This document shows positions 50,273-59,501 of a DNA stretch of 64,000 nucleotides, in pieces (position 1 is the stretch's first letter; every line of letters starts with the position of its first letter). The stretch lies in assembly GCA_947498505.1 (NCBI GenBank), contig CANMKG010000003.1, forward strand, positions 310,001 through 374,000, given 5' to 3'. The translations under genes were made by a program, and so were the position numbers. The notes beneath the pieces are model-generated. The model searched no databases. It was not told where the DNA came from and saw nothing but the letters and a program-made list of their open reading frames with translations. Origin of the DNA: an uncultured Maribacter sp. (GTDB lineage: Bacteria > Bacteroidota > Bacteroidia > Flavobacteriales > Flavobacteriaceae).

Positions 50273-53035
50273 TTATAAGTTAATTGATACACCAGCGGAT
50301 AATGAAATTCCTTTTTTATAAGAATTCATTACAAGTTTCTCTGGAATATCTCTATATCTGTCAAAACTTGGATCCAATAGGTTCTTAGCATTAAATTTAA
50401 AAGATATTGTTTTGTTGAATTTATGACTGAAAACAAAATCTAAAGAAGGCGCAGCTTTTTCTATTATGTTTTCTTTAAAATTGGTTCCGATACTATAAAC
50501 TTTGTCGCTTTGATAGTTAAAAACTAAAGAAGAAATTGTTTCTTTTTCTTCTTTATTAAATTTATAAGAAATATTTGCATTTACAGTAAATGGAGACGCT
50601 CCTTCTAGTTGTGAATTACTTCCAGTATAATTAAACAAAGTATTCTCAGTATTGAACTTTAACTCTGTTTTCATTATAGTTGCGTTTGCTCCGAAACTTA
50701 GATTTTTTCTATTTAAATCTTCATCTTCTGTATTTATAAGATCTAGTTTAGTCTCAACCTCTAATCCAAATACAGTAGCGTCTCCGGAGTTATCATAGGT
50801 GAAATCTCTTTCAATAGCAGAGTTACGTTCTAAACGGTTAATAGAGTTTTCAATAAGTTTTCCAAAGGCTCCCACAGCAAATACTTCGTTTGACTTTGGA
50901 AAAAACTCAAACTTAATTTCCGCATTATAATTGTCAGAAGGCAAAAGAGCAGGGTTTCCTGATTCCTGAAAGTTGATACCTTCATACGTGAAAGGAGCTA
51001 TTTCTTTAAACTGTGGGTAGGTATATGTTAAACTACCAGAAGCTCTTAGGTTAACTTTTTCGTTAAGTTCATATTTTAAGTTTAAAGTGGGTAAAACGTA
51101 ATCCTTATCTAAATCAATACTACTATTGCTTGAAAACCCTGGGAAACTAATATTGGTATCCCATGTTACGTTCATTTTAATATTCTCAGCTCTTAATCCC
51201 AAGTTGGCGGTAAATTTTTCTCCAAATTTGTAAACCGCATCTACGTATGCAGCATGGACAGTTTTTTCGGCATCGTATAGTTGAGGTAAAAAGGTTTCTG
51301 CATCGTCATTATTTCTTCCTCTTGAAGTTTCGACTCTAAAAACCCCATTGTCCAGGTTATTTTGGTTAAATAATTGGCTAGGATCGTTTACATCTACAAA
51401 TGTAGTTCTTGGACTAGAAAAGTTATGGTCAAAGTAAATACCATCAAATTTTCTATCACTTATTATACCGTTATAACCCAAAGTTACTTTTCCTTTATTT
51501 TCGTATCTATCACCAAAGTATTTTATACCTACTAAATTTCCGGCGATATCCGTTTGAAAAAGGTTTCCGTAAAATCTGCTATTATCTCTTACTGCGTTTT
51601 GTGATATTCGAGTTGTATTGTTATCATTATTTATGATCAAAGTATTTTTTCTTCTATCTGGTTCGTCATTATAAATTGCGTTATAAGCTAGGGCAGCATT
51701 AACATCAATTGATTCACCAAATTTATTAGTGGAGTGCAGCTGATTAACAAACAATCTATTTTGTATTTCAGTCTGGAGTGTTAAGTTAACAAGTCTGTTG
51801 TCATCAGAATCTCTTCCTACATCATTTGTGGTTCCAAGAAAATCTTGAATTTTCTGATTGTTAGAATGAATAAATAAGTGGTTAAAACTTATTTTATGGT
51901 TGTTGTTAATTTTATATGCTATGTTAGCCATAGCCATTTTTGTTGCCTCGTAATCAAAAGTTTTTGTGCTAAACTGTGATCCAACATTTCCAACATCAAC
52001 AATATTTTCTGAAATACCGTCTCTGTAACCATATTTATTATCAAACGACCCTGCTAAGAATATCCCTAGTGTACTTTCTTCAGAAAGCTGATATTTTTTT
52101 CCAAGATTGATAGACACTCCTAGGTTTGGATTTGCTGTGGTGCTTTCTGGAGTATAACTATTGTCAAAATTATAGATAGTTAAATCACGAATATTATGTT
52201 TAGTTTCATTGTTAACACCAATCCAATTTGCGCCATCAATTTCTTTAAAATCTTTAAATGTAGTTTGTGTATTTCCACCTGAGGATAAACCTATTTTTAT
52301 TAATGATGATGAACCAGCTTCTTTGCTTACAATATTAATGTTGGCACCAGCAACATCTGAAGAGATGTCAGAAGTGAAAGCTTTTGTTATTTCAACGTTT
52401 TCTATGATATCTGTACCAAACAATGATAAAGCAATGTTTTTATCTCTAGGGTCGTTAGAAGGTAGAGGTAAGCCATTAAGTGTCGTGCTATTGTATCGAT
52501 CACCTAGTCCTCTAACATATATTTTATTAGAACCTTCTTTTTTGTTAACTCCAGTAACCTTAGTAGTAGCTTCTGCAGCATTTGAAACAGCTTTTTTAGC
52601 CAATTCTTGAGCTCCAATAGCGGTTTTGATGGAAATTGCCTTTTTTTGATCTAACAATAATGCGGCTTCGGAATCTTTTCTTGTTGTAGTTGTGACTACA
52701 ACTTCGTCCAAGGATACTCCTTGCGAAGCGCTTAGAGGAACATTTACAGAAGTCACTTTTCCAGATTCTACAGTTACATTAGGTATTTCTACCGTTTCGT
52801 AACCTAAATAACTATATACTACCGTATATACTCCTGGTTCTAGGTTTGCAATTTCATACAAACCATCAAAATCTGAGGTGGTACCTTTTGTAGTACCTTT
52901 AATTAAAACATTGGCAAAAGCTAAGGGCTCGTCATTGACCTCCTTATCTGTTAATTTACCAGCTATACTTCCTACTTCTTGCGCTTGCGTTACTATTGTC
53001 ATTAATGTAAACAAGCAAACTAAAACTTTTTTCAT
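50273..53035 (-). CDS. TonB-dependent receptor with CarboxypepD_reg-like N-terminus
   Basis: 920 residues: signal peptide (about 1-19, ending VTQAQ), CarboxypepD_reg-like beta domain with FDGLYEIANLEPGVYTV (about 25-100), plug with IGAQELAKKAVSNAAEATTKV and IYVRGLGDRYNSTTLNGLPLPS, and a large barrel ending GVSINL. I chose ATG 53035 (MKKVLVC) because it begins the signal peptide; in-frame codons further upstream add 20 hydrophilic residues. No SusD neighbour, so not a glycan system of the usual type. Divergent from the PhoB-like regulator with Pho-box-like repeats in between, which suggests control by that regulator. Confidence 0.9.
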   Translation of the reverse strand: MKKVLVCLFTLMTIVTQAQEVGSIAGKLTDKEVNDEPLAFANVLIKGTTKGTTSDFDGLYEIANLEPGVYTVVYSYLGYETVEIPNVTVESGKVTSVNVPLSASQGVSLDEVVVTTTTRKDSEAALLLDQKKAISIKTAIGAQELAKKAVSNAAEATTKVTGVNKKEGSNKIYVRGLGDRYNSTTLNGLPLPSNDPRDKNIALSLFGTDIIENVEITKAFTSDISSDVAGANINIVSKEAGSSSLIKIGLSSGGNTQTTFKDFKEIDGANWIGVNNETKHNIRDLTIYNFDNSYTPESTTANPNLGVSINLGKKYQLSEESTLGIFLAGSFDNKYGYRDGISENIVDVGNVGSQFSTKTFDYEATKMAMANIAYKINNNHKISFNHLFIHSNNQKIQDFLGTTNDVGRDSDDNRLVNLTLQTEIQNRLFVNQLHSTNKFGESIDVNAALAYNAIYNDEPDRRKNTLIINNDNNTTRISQNAVRDNSRFYGNLFQTDIAGNLVGIKYFGDRYENKGKVTLGYNGIISDRKFDGIYFDHNFSSPRTTFVDVNDPSQLFNQNNLDNGVFRVETSRGRNNDDAETFLPQLYDAEKTVHAAYVDAVYKFGEKFTANLGLRAENIKMNVTWDTNISFPGFSSNSSIDLDKDYVLPTLNLKYELNEKVNLRASGSLTYTYPQFKEIAPFTYEGINFQESGNPALLPSDNYNAEIKFEFFPKSNEVFAVGAFGKLIENSINRLERNSAIERDFTYDNSGDATVFGLEVETKLDLINTEDEDLNRKNLSFGANATIMKTELKFNTENTLFNYTGSNSQLEGASPFTVNANISYKFNKEEKETISSLVFNYQSDKVYSIGTNFKENIIEKAAPSLDFVFSHKFNKTISFKFNAKNLLDPSFDRYRDIPEKLVMNSYKKGISLSAGVSINL

Positions 53036-53117
53036 CGACTTACTTTGTATTAAGCCGCAAAGAACGTTAGGGGTTGTAAAAGTCGAGTTACCCAAGTGTT
53101 AAACATTTATTGGTTTA

Positions 53118-53154
53118 ATGTTACCTTATTGTTACTATATTAAATGAATGTTAA
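53118..53154. promoter_or_regulatory. Pho-box-like direct repeats between receptor and response regulator
   Basis: ATGTTAC (53118-53124), CTTA, TTGTTAC (53129-53135) is a 7-4-7 arrangement with an 11-base period like the PhoB binding box (CTGTCAT-type half-sites). A third half-site, ATGTTAA, is at 53148-53154. It lies about 28-64 bases upstream of the response regulator's -7 box and about 83-119 bases before the receptor start. Confidence 0.5.
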
Positions 53155-53181
53155 GCGCATCTGGTGTATAAGTATTATCTT

Positions 53182-53189
53182 TACATTTG
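53182..53189 (+). promoter_or_regulatory. -7 box TACATTTG, response regulator promoter
   Basis: Exact TAnnTTTG match 24 bases before the response regulator ATG. The repeats upstream stand where a -33 element would be, as in activator-dependent promoters. Confidence 0.5.
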
Positions 53190-53213
53190 GCTCAATTAAA
53201 CTATATTAAATCC

Positions 53214-53900
53214 ATGAAAAAGAAGGATATTAAAATACTATTAGTAGACGATGAGCAAGATATTTTAGAAATTATTAGTTACAACCTATCTTCTGAAGGA
53301 TATCAAGTTTTTACAGCAAATAATGGAGTTGAGGGTGTTGCAAAGGCTAAAAAAAAGCAACCGCATTTAATAATTTTAGATGTAATGATGCCAGAAATGG
53401 ATGGAATTGAAGCCTGTGAAATTATTAGAAAAACACCAGAATTAGAAAATTCTATAATTACCTTTTTAACTGCCCGTGGAGAAGATTATTCACAAGTTGC
53501 AGGTTTTGAGGCTGGAGCAGACGATTATATTACTAAACCAATAAAGCCAAAGGTTTTAGTTAGTAAAGTAAAAGCGCTTTTGAGACGTTTAAAAGAAGAA
53601 GATGGTTCTACCGAGGACATTGTTAAAGTAGGAGATATTGAAATTAATAGAGAGGAGTATAAAATTGTGAATAACGGTAAAGAAATTATATTACCGCGAA
53701 AAGAATTTGAGCTTTTAGCGTTACTTACTTCAAAACCTAGTAAAGTTTTTAAAAGAGAGGTTATTTTAGATAAGGTTTGGGGTAATGAGGTTGTTGTTGG
53801 AGGGCGTACAATTGATGTTCATATTAGAAAACTACGTGAAAAAATTGGTGATGACCATTTTAAAACTGTCAAAGGCGTAGGTTACAAGTTTGTTTTATAA
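53214..53900 (+). CDS. OmpR/PhoB-type response regulator
   Basis: 228 residues: receiver domain (1-120) with DDEQDILE and phospho-Asp in IILDVMMPEMDG, then a winged-helix domain (about 130-228) with GGRTIDVHIRKLREKIG and VKGVGYKF. The PhoB/OmpR family. I chose ATG 53214 (MKKKDIKILLVDD); the frame opens 27 bases further but there the -7 box intrudes. Its TAA overlaps the kinase ATG by one base, so the two are translationally coupled. Pho-box-like repeats upstream and the kinase layout suggest phosphate control, not proven. Confidence 0.93.
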   Translation: MKKKDIKILLVDDEQDILEIISYNLSSEGYQVFTANNGVEGVAKAKKKQPHLIILDVMMPEMDGIEACEIIRKTPELENSIITFLTARGEDYSQVAGFEAGADDYITKPIKPKVLVSKVKALLRRLKEEDGSTEDIVKVGDIEINREEYKIVNNGKEIILPRKEFELLALLTSKPSKVFKREVILDKVWGNEVVVGGRTIDVHIRKLREKIGDDHFKTVKGVGYKFVL

Positions 53901-54958
53901 TGGCAATTAGGTTAAAAAGGTCTTATCGTTTTGCACTTCGTTCTTCAGTTTTAGTAACCTTTTTTTCCATTGTTTTATTAATTTGTCTTTTCCAGCTTTT
54001 CGGTATTGTCAACTGGCTTTTAATTGTAGTTTTTGCAATTTTAATTTTTGCAATTACCTTCACTATTATTCAGGTTAGAATAGAGCAGTTTATTTACCGA
54101 AGGATTAAAAAGATTTATGATGATGTTGCCCTTTTAGAGTCCACATCACTAACATCTGATCCTATTACTACTGATATGCGAACACTTACTACAGAGATAG
54201 AAAAGTTCGCAAAGGATAAAAAGATAGAGATTGATACGCTAAAAATTAGAGAAGAGTATCGAAAGGATTTTTTAGGAAACGTTTCTCACGAGCTTAAAAC
54301 ACCCCTTTTTACAGTTCAAGGATATATTTTAACACTGCTTGACGGTGCTTTGAAAGATCCAAACGTTAATAAAAAGTACCTTGAAAGAGCTGCAAAAGGT
54401 GTAGAGCGACTTATATATATCATTAAAGACCTAGATTTAATTACAAAGTTAGAGGTGGGAGACTTAAACCTTGAGATGGGTACTTTTGATATTATAGAGC
54501 TTATTCAAAATGTTTTTGATTTGCTAGAAATGAAAGCTAGTAAGAAAAAAATTGCTCTTACGTTTGATATGGATTATAAGGAACCCATTTATGTAAAGGG
54601 TGACGAAGAAAAGATACAGCAAGTACTTACCAATCTTATTGTAAACTCTATAAAATACGGTCATTCTAATGGAACAACAGAGGTGAGCGTGGAAAATTTA
54701 ATTCAGAATAAAGTTATAGTGCGTGTGACAGATAATGGAGAAGGAATACAAAACGACCATATTCCTAGGTTGTTTGAACGTTTTTATAGAGTAGAAAAAA
54801 GTAGGAATAGACAAGTTGGAGGCTCGGGTCTAGGACTTTCTATTGTAAAACATATTATTGAGGCTCACGGAGAAAAAATATATGTAGAAAGTGTGGAACA
54901 GGTAGGTTCTGAGTTTTCTTTTACATTAGAAAAGAGTACTACTGAAATAGATATGTAA
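53900..54958 (+). CDS. PhoR-like sensor histidine kinase
   Basis: 352 residues with two N-terminal TM helices (about 15-35 and 37-57) joined by a minimal loop, a short linker, HisKA with GNVSHELKTPLFTVQGY and HATPase with NSIKYG, DNGEGI and GSGLGLSIVKH. The absence of a periplasmic sensor fits kinases that sense via a partner transporter, as PhoR does with Pst, though no pst genes are in the window. It starts within the regulator stop codon. Confidence 0.92.
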   Translation: MAIRLKRSYRFALRSSVLVTFFSIVLLICLFQLFGIVNWLLIVVFAILIFAITFTIIQVRIEQFIYRRIKKIYDDVALLESTSLTSDPITTDMRTLTTEIEKFAKDKKIEIDTLKIREEYRKDFLGNVSHELKTPLFTVQGYILTLLDGALKDPNVNKKYLERAAKGVERLIYIIKDLDLITKLEVGDLNLEMGTFDIIELIQNVFDLLEMKASKKKIALTFDMDYKEPIYVKGDEEKIQQVLTNLIVNSIKYGHSNGTTEVSVENLIQNKVIVRVTDNGEGIQNDHIPRLFERFYRVEKSRNRQVGGSGLGLSIVKHIIEAHGEKIYVESVEQVGSEFSFTLEKSTTEIDM

Positions 54959-54974
54959 ACAACTTTCATTTTCT

Positions 54975-54982
54975 TAGCTTTG
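54975..54982 (+). promoter_or_regulatory. -7 box TAGCTTTG, trmB promoter
   Basis: Exact TAnnTTTG match 23 bases before the GTG start of trmB. Confidence 0.5.
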
Positions 54983-55005
54983 CCTATTGAAAAATAACGA
55001 TTTCG

Positions 55006-55677
55006 GTGGGAAGCAAGAACAAACTAAAACGATTTAAAGAGAACGATACATTTGCAAATGTAATTCAACCAACCAGAGAAGAAATTTGCGATAAAGTATT
55101 CCCTCATAAAGGTAATTGGCGCAAACATTTTGGAAATAATAACCCTATTGTTTTAGAACTAGGTTGTGGTAAGGGGGAATATACTGTAGGGTTGGCCAGA
55201 CGTGATAAAAACAAAAATTATATTGGAATTGATATCAAAGGAGCACGTTTTTGGCGAGGAGCCAAAACAGCCTTAGAAGAAAATTTATCCAACGTTCTTT
55301 TTATTCGCACGCAAATAGAACTTATAGATTTGCTATTTGCAGAAAAGGAAGTTTCTGAAATTTGGATTACATTTCCTGACCCTCAAATAAAATATAAGCG
55401 TACAAAACATAGAATGACAAATGCTTTGTTTCTGGATAAGTATAAAAAAATTCTGCAATCAGACGGAACGGTAAATTTAAAAACCGACTCTGAATTTATG
55501 CATGGTTATACCCTTGGACTTTTACATGGTTTAGGAATGGAAGTGGTGTATGCCAATCATGATGTTTATAAAAATGAAGGGAGTCCAGAGGAAGTTCTTG
55601 AAATACATACTTTTTACGAAAATCAGTATCTTGAAAAAGAAAAACCAATTACCTACATCAAATTTAGACTAACCTAA
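55006..55677 (+). CDS. trmB: tRNA (guanine-N7-)-methyltransferase
   Basis: 223 residues. Methylates G46 of tRNA using S-adenosylmethionine. SAM motif ELGCGKGEYTVGLAR and the WITFPDPQIKYKRTKHRMTN segment with the catalytic region are complete. Start is a GTG at 55006 (MGSKNKLKRFKEN), which fits the family N-terminus and lies at the usual distance from the -7 box. Confidence 0.95.
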   Translation: MGSKNKLKRFKENDTFANVIQPTREEICDKVFPHKGNWRKHFGNNNPIVLELGCGKGEYTVGLARRDKNKNYIGIDIKGARFWRGAKTALEENLSNVLFIRTQIELIDLLFAEKEVSEIWITFPDPQIKYKRTKHRMTNALFLDKYKKILQSDGTVNLKTDSEFMHGYTLGLLHGLGMEVVYANHDVYKNEGSPEEVLEIHTFYENQYLEKEKPITYIKFRLT

Positions 55678-55681
55678 GTTA

Positions 55682-56311
55682 ATGGAACATTTGCTTATCC
55701 TTTTTTTTGCGACGTTTGCGGCTGCTTTTACTGCAAGTGCTTTTCCAGGTTTGCTGAACATGAATGCGGCCAAAACAAGCGTAGAAAAGGGTAAAACTAA
55801 TGGGGTTATTTTTGGTTTTGGAGTGGCTACAATGGTTATGCTACAGGCATATATTGCTGTTTTAATTTCAAAATTCTTAGACAAAAACGCCGAGGTGGTT
55901 GATATGCTGTTAAAAATTGCCTTAGCCGTATTTGCTTTTTTTGCTATCTATTTTTTTTTCGCCGCAAGAAAGGGCAGACATAATGCTATTAAAAAAGTAA
56001 AAACTAGTAAAAAAAATAGCTTTTTTAAAGGAGCTTTGTTAGCTGCTTTAAATGTGCTGACCATACCATTTTATAGTGGACTTAATATAATGTGGAAAGC
56101 CTCTGGATGGATTAAGTTTGAAGCATCAGATATTGTTACGTTTATCTTTGGTGCGGGTTCAGGGACTTTTGCAATTATGTATATGTATGCTATTTATTTT
56201 AACAAGTTAGAAAAGAAAAACAATAGCTTTTCCTCTAATGCAAACTACATTATGTGCGGGCTAATGGTAGTACTTTTTATGATTACACTTTTCAGACTTT
56301 ATTTTAAGTAA
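55682..56311 (+). CDS. LysE family transporter
   Basis: 209 residues with six predicted TM helices and the early AFPGLLNMNAAKTSVEKGKTNG segment of the LysE/RhtB exporter superfamily, which export amino acids or related metabolites. Substrate unknown. Starts 4 bases after trmB, in the same transcript; the alkyltransferase-like gene follows 1 base later. Confidence 0.85.
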   Translation: MEHLLILFFATFAAAFTASAFPGLLNMNAAKTSVEKGKTNGVIFGFGVATMVMLQAYIAVLISKFLDKNAEVVDMLLKIALAVFAFFAIYFFFAARKGRHNAIKKVKTSKKNSFFKGALLAALNVLTIPFYSGLNIMWKASGWIKFEASDIVTFIFGAGSGTFAIMYMYAIYFNKLEKKNNSFSSNANYIMCGLMVVLFMITLFRLYFK

Positions 56312-56312
56312 T

Positions 56313-56648
56313 ATGAAACCTGAAAACCAAAACTTTTTTGAAAAAGTATATGATGTTGCTCGTTTAATTCCATACGGAAGAGTAACTTCATATGGCGCTA
56401 TAGCGAAATACTTAGGAGCTGCACGCAGTGCTCGAATGGTGGGTTGGGCAATGAATGGTTCTGGTTTAAAAGAAGATGTACCAGCGCATAGAGTAGTAAA
56501 TAAAGCAGGAATTTTAACTGGGAAACATCATTTTGACGGAACCAACCTTATGCAGCAATTGTTAGAGAGCGAAGGTATTTTAGTCGTTGATAACCAAATT
56601 CAAAATTTAGAAAAACACTTTTGGGATCCTTTTAAAGAATTACAGTAG
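56313..56648 (+). CDS. Alkyltransferase-like DNA repair protein (MGMT family, Cys replaced by Ala)
   Basis: 111 residues, the DNA-binding domain of the O6-alkylguanine-DNA alkyltransferase family. The active-site PCHRVV is VPAHRVV here (about residues 64-70), so the alkyl-accepting Cys is gone. This is the hallmark of alkyltransferase-like (ATL) proteins, which bind O6-alkylguanine and flag it for nucleotide excision repair. RSARMVGWAMNGS before it is conserved. Third gene of the trmB run. Overlapping the convergent kinase gene end is avoided by zero bases. Confidence 0.9.
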   Translation: MKPENQNFFEKVYDVARLIPYGRVTSYGAIAKYLGAARSARMVGWAMNGSGLKEDVPAHRVVNKAGILTGKHHFDGTNLMQQLLESEGILVVDNQIQNLEKHFWDPFKELQ

Positions 56649-57986
56649 TTAAAAAATAAGTGTAAAAACAGTTTCTTCTCCAGAGATTACGTTTATTGTT
56701 CCTCCGTGCAGTCGCATAATGTGTTTAGATAAACTTAAACCAATACCAGTTCCATCATTTTTAGTAGTAAAGAATGGAATAAAAATTTCATTTAAAATTT
56801 CAGGAGGTATTCCTGAACCGTTATCTATAACCTGAATAATTTTTTTATTATCATTTGTAATACTGGCTATTAATTTAACACTGCCTGATTCCTTATTTTC
56901 AATAGATTGGAAAGCATTTTTAACCAGATTTATAAGAACCTGATTTATGAGTTTTTCGTCAACAAAAAGTTCTAAATCATTAGGTTCAACGGTTACCTCA
57001 AAATTTATTTTAGCGTTGGTAATGTCTAATAAACTTTTAACTTTTTTAAAAAGATGTTGCACAGAAACAGGCTCTTTATCTGGGGTTGGAACACTTAAAA
57101 AAGTACGATACGACTGTACAAAATCCATAAGATTTTCGCCCTGTTCTTTAATAACGTCTAAACCTTTTATGGTACTTTTTACTTGACCTTCAGTTAATTC
57201 TTCAATTTGTCTGGTACTACCGCCCACCTTAAAGAATTTGAGTATAGATTCTGATATTGAAGTTATGGGAGTAATTGTATTCATTATTTCATGAGTTAGT
57301 ACCCGAATTAAACGAATCCATGAATCTGTTTCTTTTTTGTCTAACTCTTTGTGAATATCTTGAGCAACAACCAATAAAAGCTCTTCTTTGTCTAATACAA
57401 TGGCTGTGGATTTAATGCTTAACTGAATTTTTTCACGCTCATTGGAAAACTGAAAAAGTTTGGTTTCAAAAGGTTGAATTTTAACAAACAATTCATGTAG
57501 TTCTGTGTTTACCTGAGAGAGTTGATTTATATGATTTAAGGGCTTGTAATTCAGTAATTTTTCCATCATTGGATTGGCAAACAAAATGTGACCTTTAGCG
57601 TTTAGCGTTAAAATTCCAATATTTGCTTGTTTAATAATTTCTTGATAGTATTTTTCCTGCGCTTCATTCTTTAAATGCACGTTTTGCATAATACTATTTA
57701 GCATATTAAGACTTACATGCAGCTCATTTAAAGTTTTTATATTTCCATGTTCAGGGAATCGTAATGTAAAATCTTCATTTTTTATCGATTTAAAAAAGTA
57801 CGCTATTTTTTCATTGGTTTGATTTAAGTATTTGATTAACGCCCAAGTTTGAAAGCCAATAAATAGTAATGAAAATAAAGCAAAAACTATTTTATCTTGA
57901 GCATAAAATAACGCCATTATCGCAGCTGTTATGGTAATAACTATAACTTTTAAGACAAGCTTATAATAAAGATTTTTACTTATCAT
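56649..57986 (-). CDS. NtrB/NtrY-like sensor histidine kinase
   Basis: 445 residues: two N-terminal TM helices (about 10-30 and 33-50), a HAMP-like helix, a PAS-like region (about 110-200), a phospho-acceptor helix with VLTHEIMNTITPITSI and HATPase with DNGSGIP and GTGIGLSLSKHIM. Cognate kinase of the sigma54 regulator encoded just upstream on the same strand; the genes overlap by 11 bases. Signal unknown. It ends directly against the ATL gene. Confidence 0.92.
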   Translation of the reverse strand: MISKNLYYKLVLKVIVITITAAIMALFYAQDKIVFALFSLLFIGFQTWALIKYLNQTNEKIAYFFKSIKNEDFTLRFPEHGNIKTLNELHVSLNMLNSIMQNVHLKNEAQEKYYQEIIKQANIGILTLNAKGHILFANPMMEKLLNYKPLNHINQLSQVNTELHELFVKIQPFETKLFQFSNEREKIQLSIKSTAIVLDKEELLLVVAQDIHKELDKKETDSWIRLIRVLTHEIMNTITPITSISESILKFFKVGGSTRQIEELTEGQVKSTIKGLDVIKEQGENLMDFVQSYRTFLSVPTPDKEPVSVQHLFKKVKSLLDITNAKINFEVTVEPNDLELFVDEKLINQVLINLVKNAFQSIENKESGSVKLIASITNDNKKIIQVIDNGSGIPPEILNEIFIPFFTTKNDGTGIGLSLSKHIMRLHGGTINVISGEETVFTLIF

Positions 57987-59340
57987 TCTTCTTTATTTTA
58001 TTGTATAAAGTTTGTCTAGAAATCCCTAATTGATTCGCAGCAGCACTATAATTACCGTTGTGGTTGTCTAGTGCGTTGTTTATCATTAGGATTTCCATTT
58101 CTTCGAGAGTTTTTACCGAACTATTTGCGGATGTTGTTTGCACGGTATTTAAAAGAAAATCAGTTGGTTTTAATACGTTGTCTTCACATAAAATCACAGC
58201 CCTCTCAATAGTATGTTGTAGTTCTCGAATATTCCCTGGCCAATGGTATTCACCAAGTTTTTCAAGTGCCGAAGCATTAATTTTTAGCCCTTGCTTTCCA
58301 TATTTATAACTAAATTTTTTAAGAAAAAAATCGGTTAAAACAACAACGTCATTTTCTCTTTCTTTCAGTGCTGGTACGTTAATATGTATAGTATTAATAC
58401 GGTATAACAAATCTTCTCTAAAAAGCCCGTCAGCAACCATTTCTTCTAAGTTGCAATTTGTAGCACATACCAAGCGAATATCAACCGAAATGGGAGTGTT
58501 AGACCCTACTCTTACAATTGTTTTTTGCTGAATAGCAGAAAGTAATTTTGCCTGAGTTTGTAGAGATAAATTACCAATTTCATCTAAAAAAAGAGTACCA
58601 CCATGAGCGGCCTCAAACTTTCCTGCTCGATCTTCTTTAGCATCGGTAAATGCGCCTTTGGTATGACCAAAAAGCTCGCTTTCAAAAAGATTTTCAGAAA
58701 TTGCTCCCATATCTACTCCAATAAAAACTTCATTTTTTCGAGAAGAGACTCTATGAAGTTCACGAGCTATCAATTCTTTTCCAGTGCCATTTTCTCCTGT
58801 AATTAAGACATTAACATTGGTTTTTGCTACTTTGTGTGTAAGATTTAAAACCGTATTTATTGCCTTAGAGTTACCAATAATGTAATTTTTGTCTTGATTA
58901 ATATGCTGTTTTAAATGCGTTTCTTTTTCTCTTAACAGCTGTATTTCTTGTTTTGATTTTTTTAATTGATACGCAGATTTTACAGTGGCTAGTAATTTTT
59001 CGTTATTCCATGGTTTTAAAATAAAGTCAGCAGCACCTTCTTTTAAAGCTTGTACAGCAAGTTCTACAGCTCCGTAAGCCGTCATCATAATTACAGAAAC
59101 GTCTGGACTTTTTTTCATGATTTCCTTTAGCCAAAACAATCCTTCGTTACCAGAATTTATACCAGCAGAAAAATTCATGTCTAAAAGAATAATATCTATG
59201 TCCTTTAAATTTGGGTATGATGATATTTGGTTGGGGTTGGAAATGGAATCAACATTGTCATATTCAGAATGCAGAAGAATTTCAAGAGCACTTAGTACAC
59301 TTTTGTTATCATCAATAATCAAAATTTTAGCAGCGGTCAT
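57976..59340 (-). CDS. Sigma54-dependent response regulator (second NtrC-type)
   Basis: 454 residues: receiver domain with phospho-Asp in IILLDMNFSAG, AAA+ domain with GENGTGKE and FLDEIGN, and a C-terminal Fis-type helix-turn-helix (NYSAAANQLGISRQTLYNKIKK). The sigma54-contact loop reads GAFTDA (G to D), a form often seen in Bacteroidota. First gene of the regulator-kinase pair and divergent from the export operon, whose promoter region holds an inverted-repeat site, so that operon is its likely target. Confidence 0.93.
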   Translation of the reverse strand: MTAAKILIIDDNKSVLSALEILLHSEYDNVDSISNPNQISSYPNLKDIDIILLDMNFSAGINSGNEGLFWLKEIMKKSPDVSVIMMTAYGAVELAVQALKEGAADFILKPWNNEKLLATVKSAYQLKKSKQEIQLLREKETHLKQHINQDKNYIIGNSKAINTVLNLTHKVAKTNVNVLITGENGTGKELIARELHRVSSRKNEVFIGVDMGAISENLFESELFGHTKGAFTDAKEDRAGKFEAAHGGTLFLDEIGNLSLQTQAKLLSAIQQKTIVRVGSNTPISVDIRLVCATNCNLEEMVADGLFREDLLYRINTIHINVPALKERENDVVVLTDFFLKKFSYKYGKQGLKINASALEKLGEYHWPGNIRELQHTIERAVILCEDNVLKPTDFLLNTVQTTSANSSVKTLEEMEILMINNALDNHNGNYSAAANQLGISRQTLYNKIKKNDK

Positions 59341-59422
59341 AAAATATAAATTACGATTACTAAAACTACAAATTCAAGCAATACGGATATGTAAAATGTA
59401 AAAATATTAGACACTTATTGTA

Positions 59423-59501
59423 CAACAATTTTACACTACGGTATGTGTATTATTACATGATTAATTGTAACACTCTGATTTTGAGCAATGTAAAATTGTG
59501 G
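59423..59501. promoter_or_regulatory. Inverted-repeat operator in the regulator/export intergenic region
   Basis: CAACAATTTTACA (59423-59435) and TGTAAAATTGTGG (59489-59501) are inverted copies (12 of 13 bases complementary, one mismatch), separated by 53 bases. They lie between the two divergent units, at -59 to -137 from the tolC-like start, where an enhancer-binding sigma54 regulator would be expected to sit. Confidence 0.5.

Noticed and set aside
50273-53035. Polysaccharide utilisation locus (SusC/SusD pair)
   Set aside because: The downstream lipoprotein is a beta-helix protein with no SusD features and no glycoside hydrolases are near; a phosphate or other small-molecule system is a better fit.
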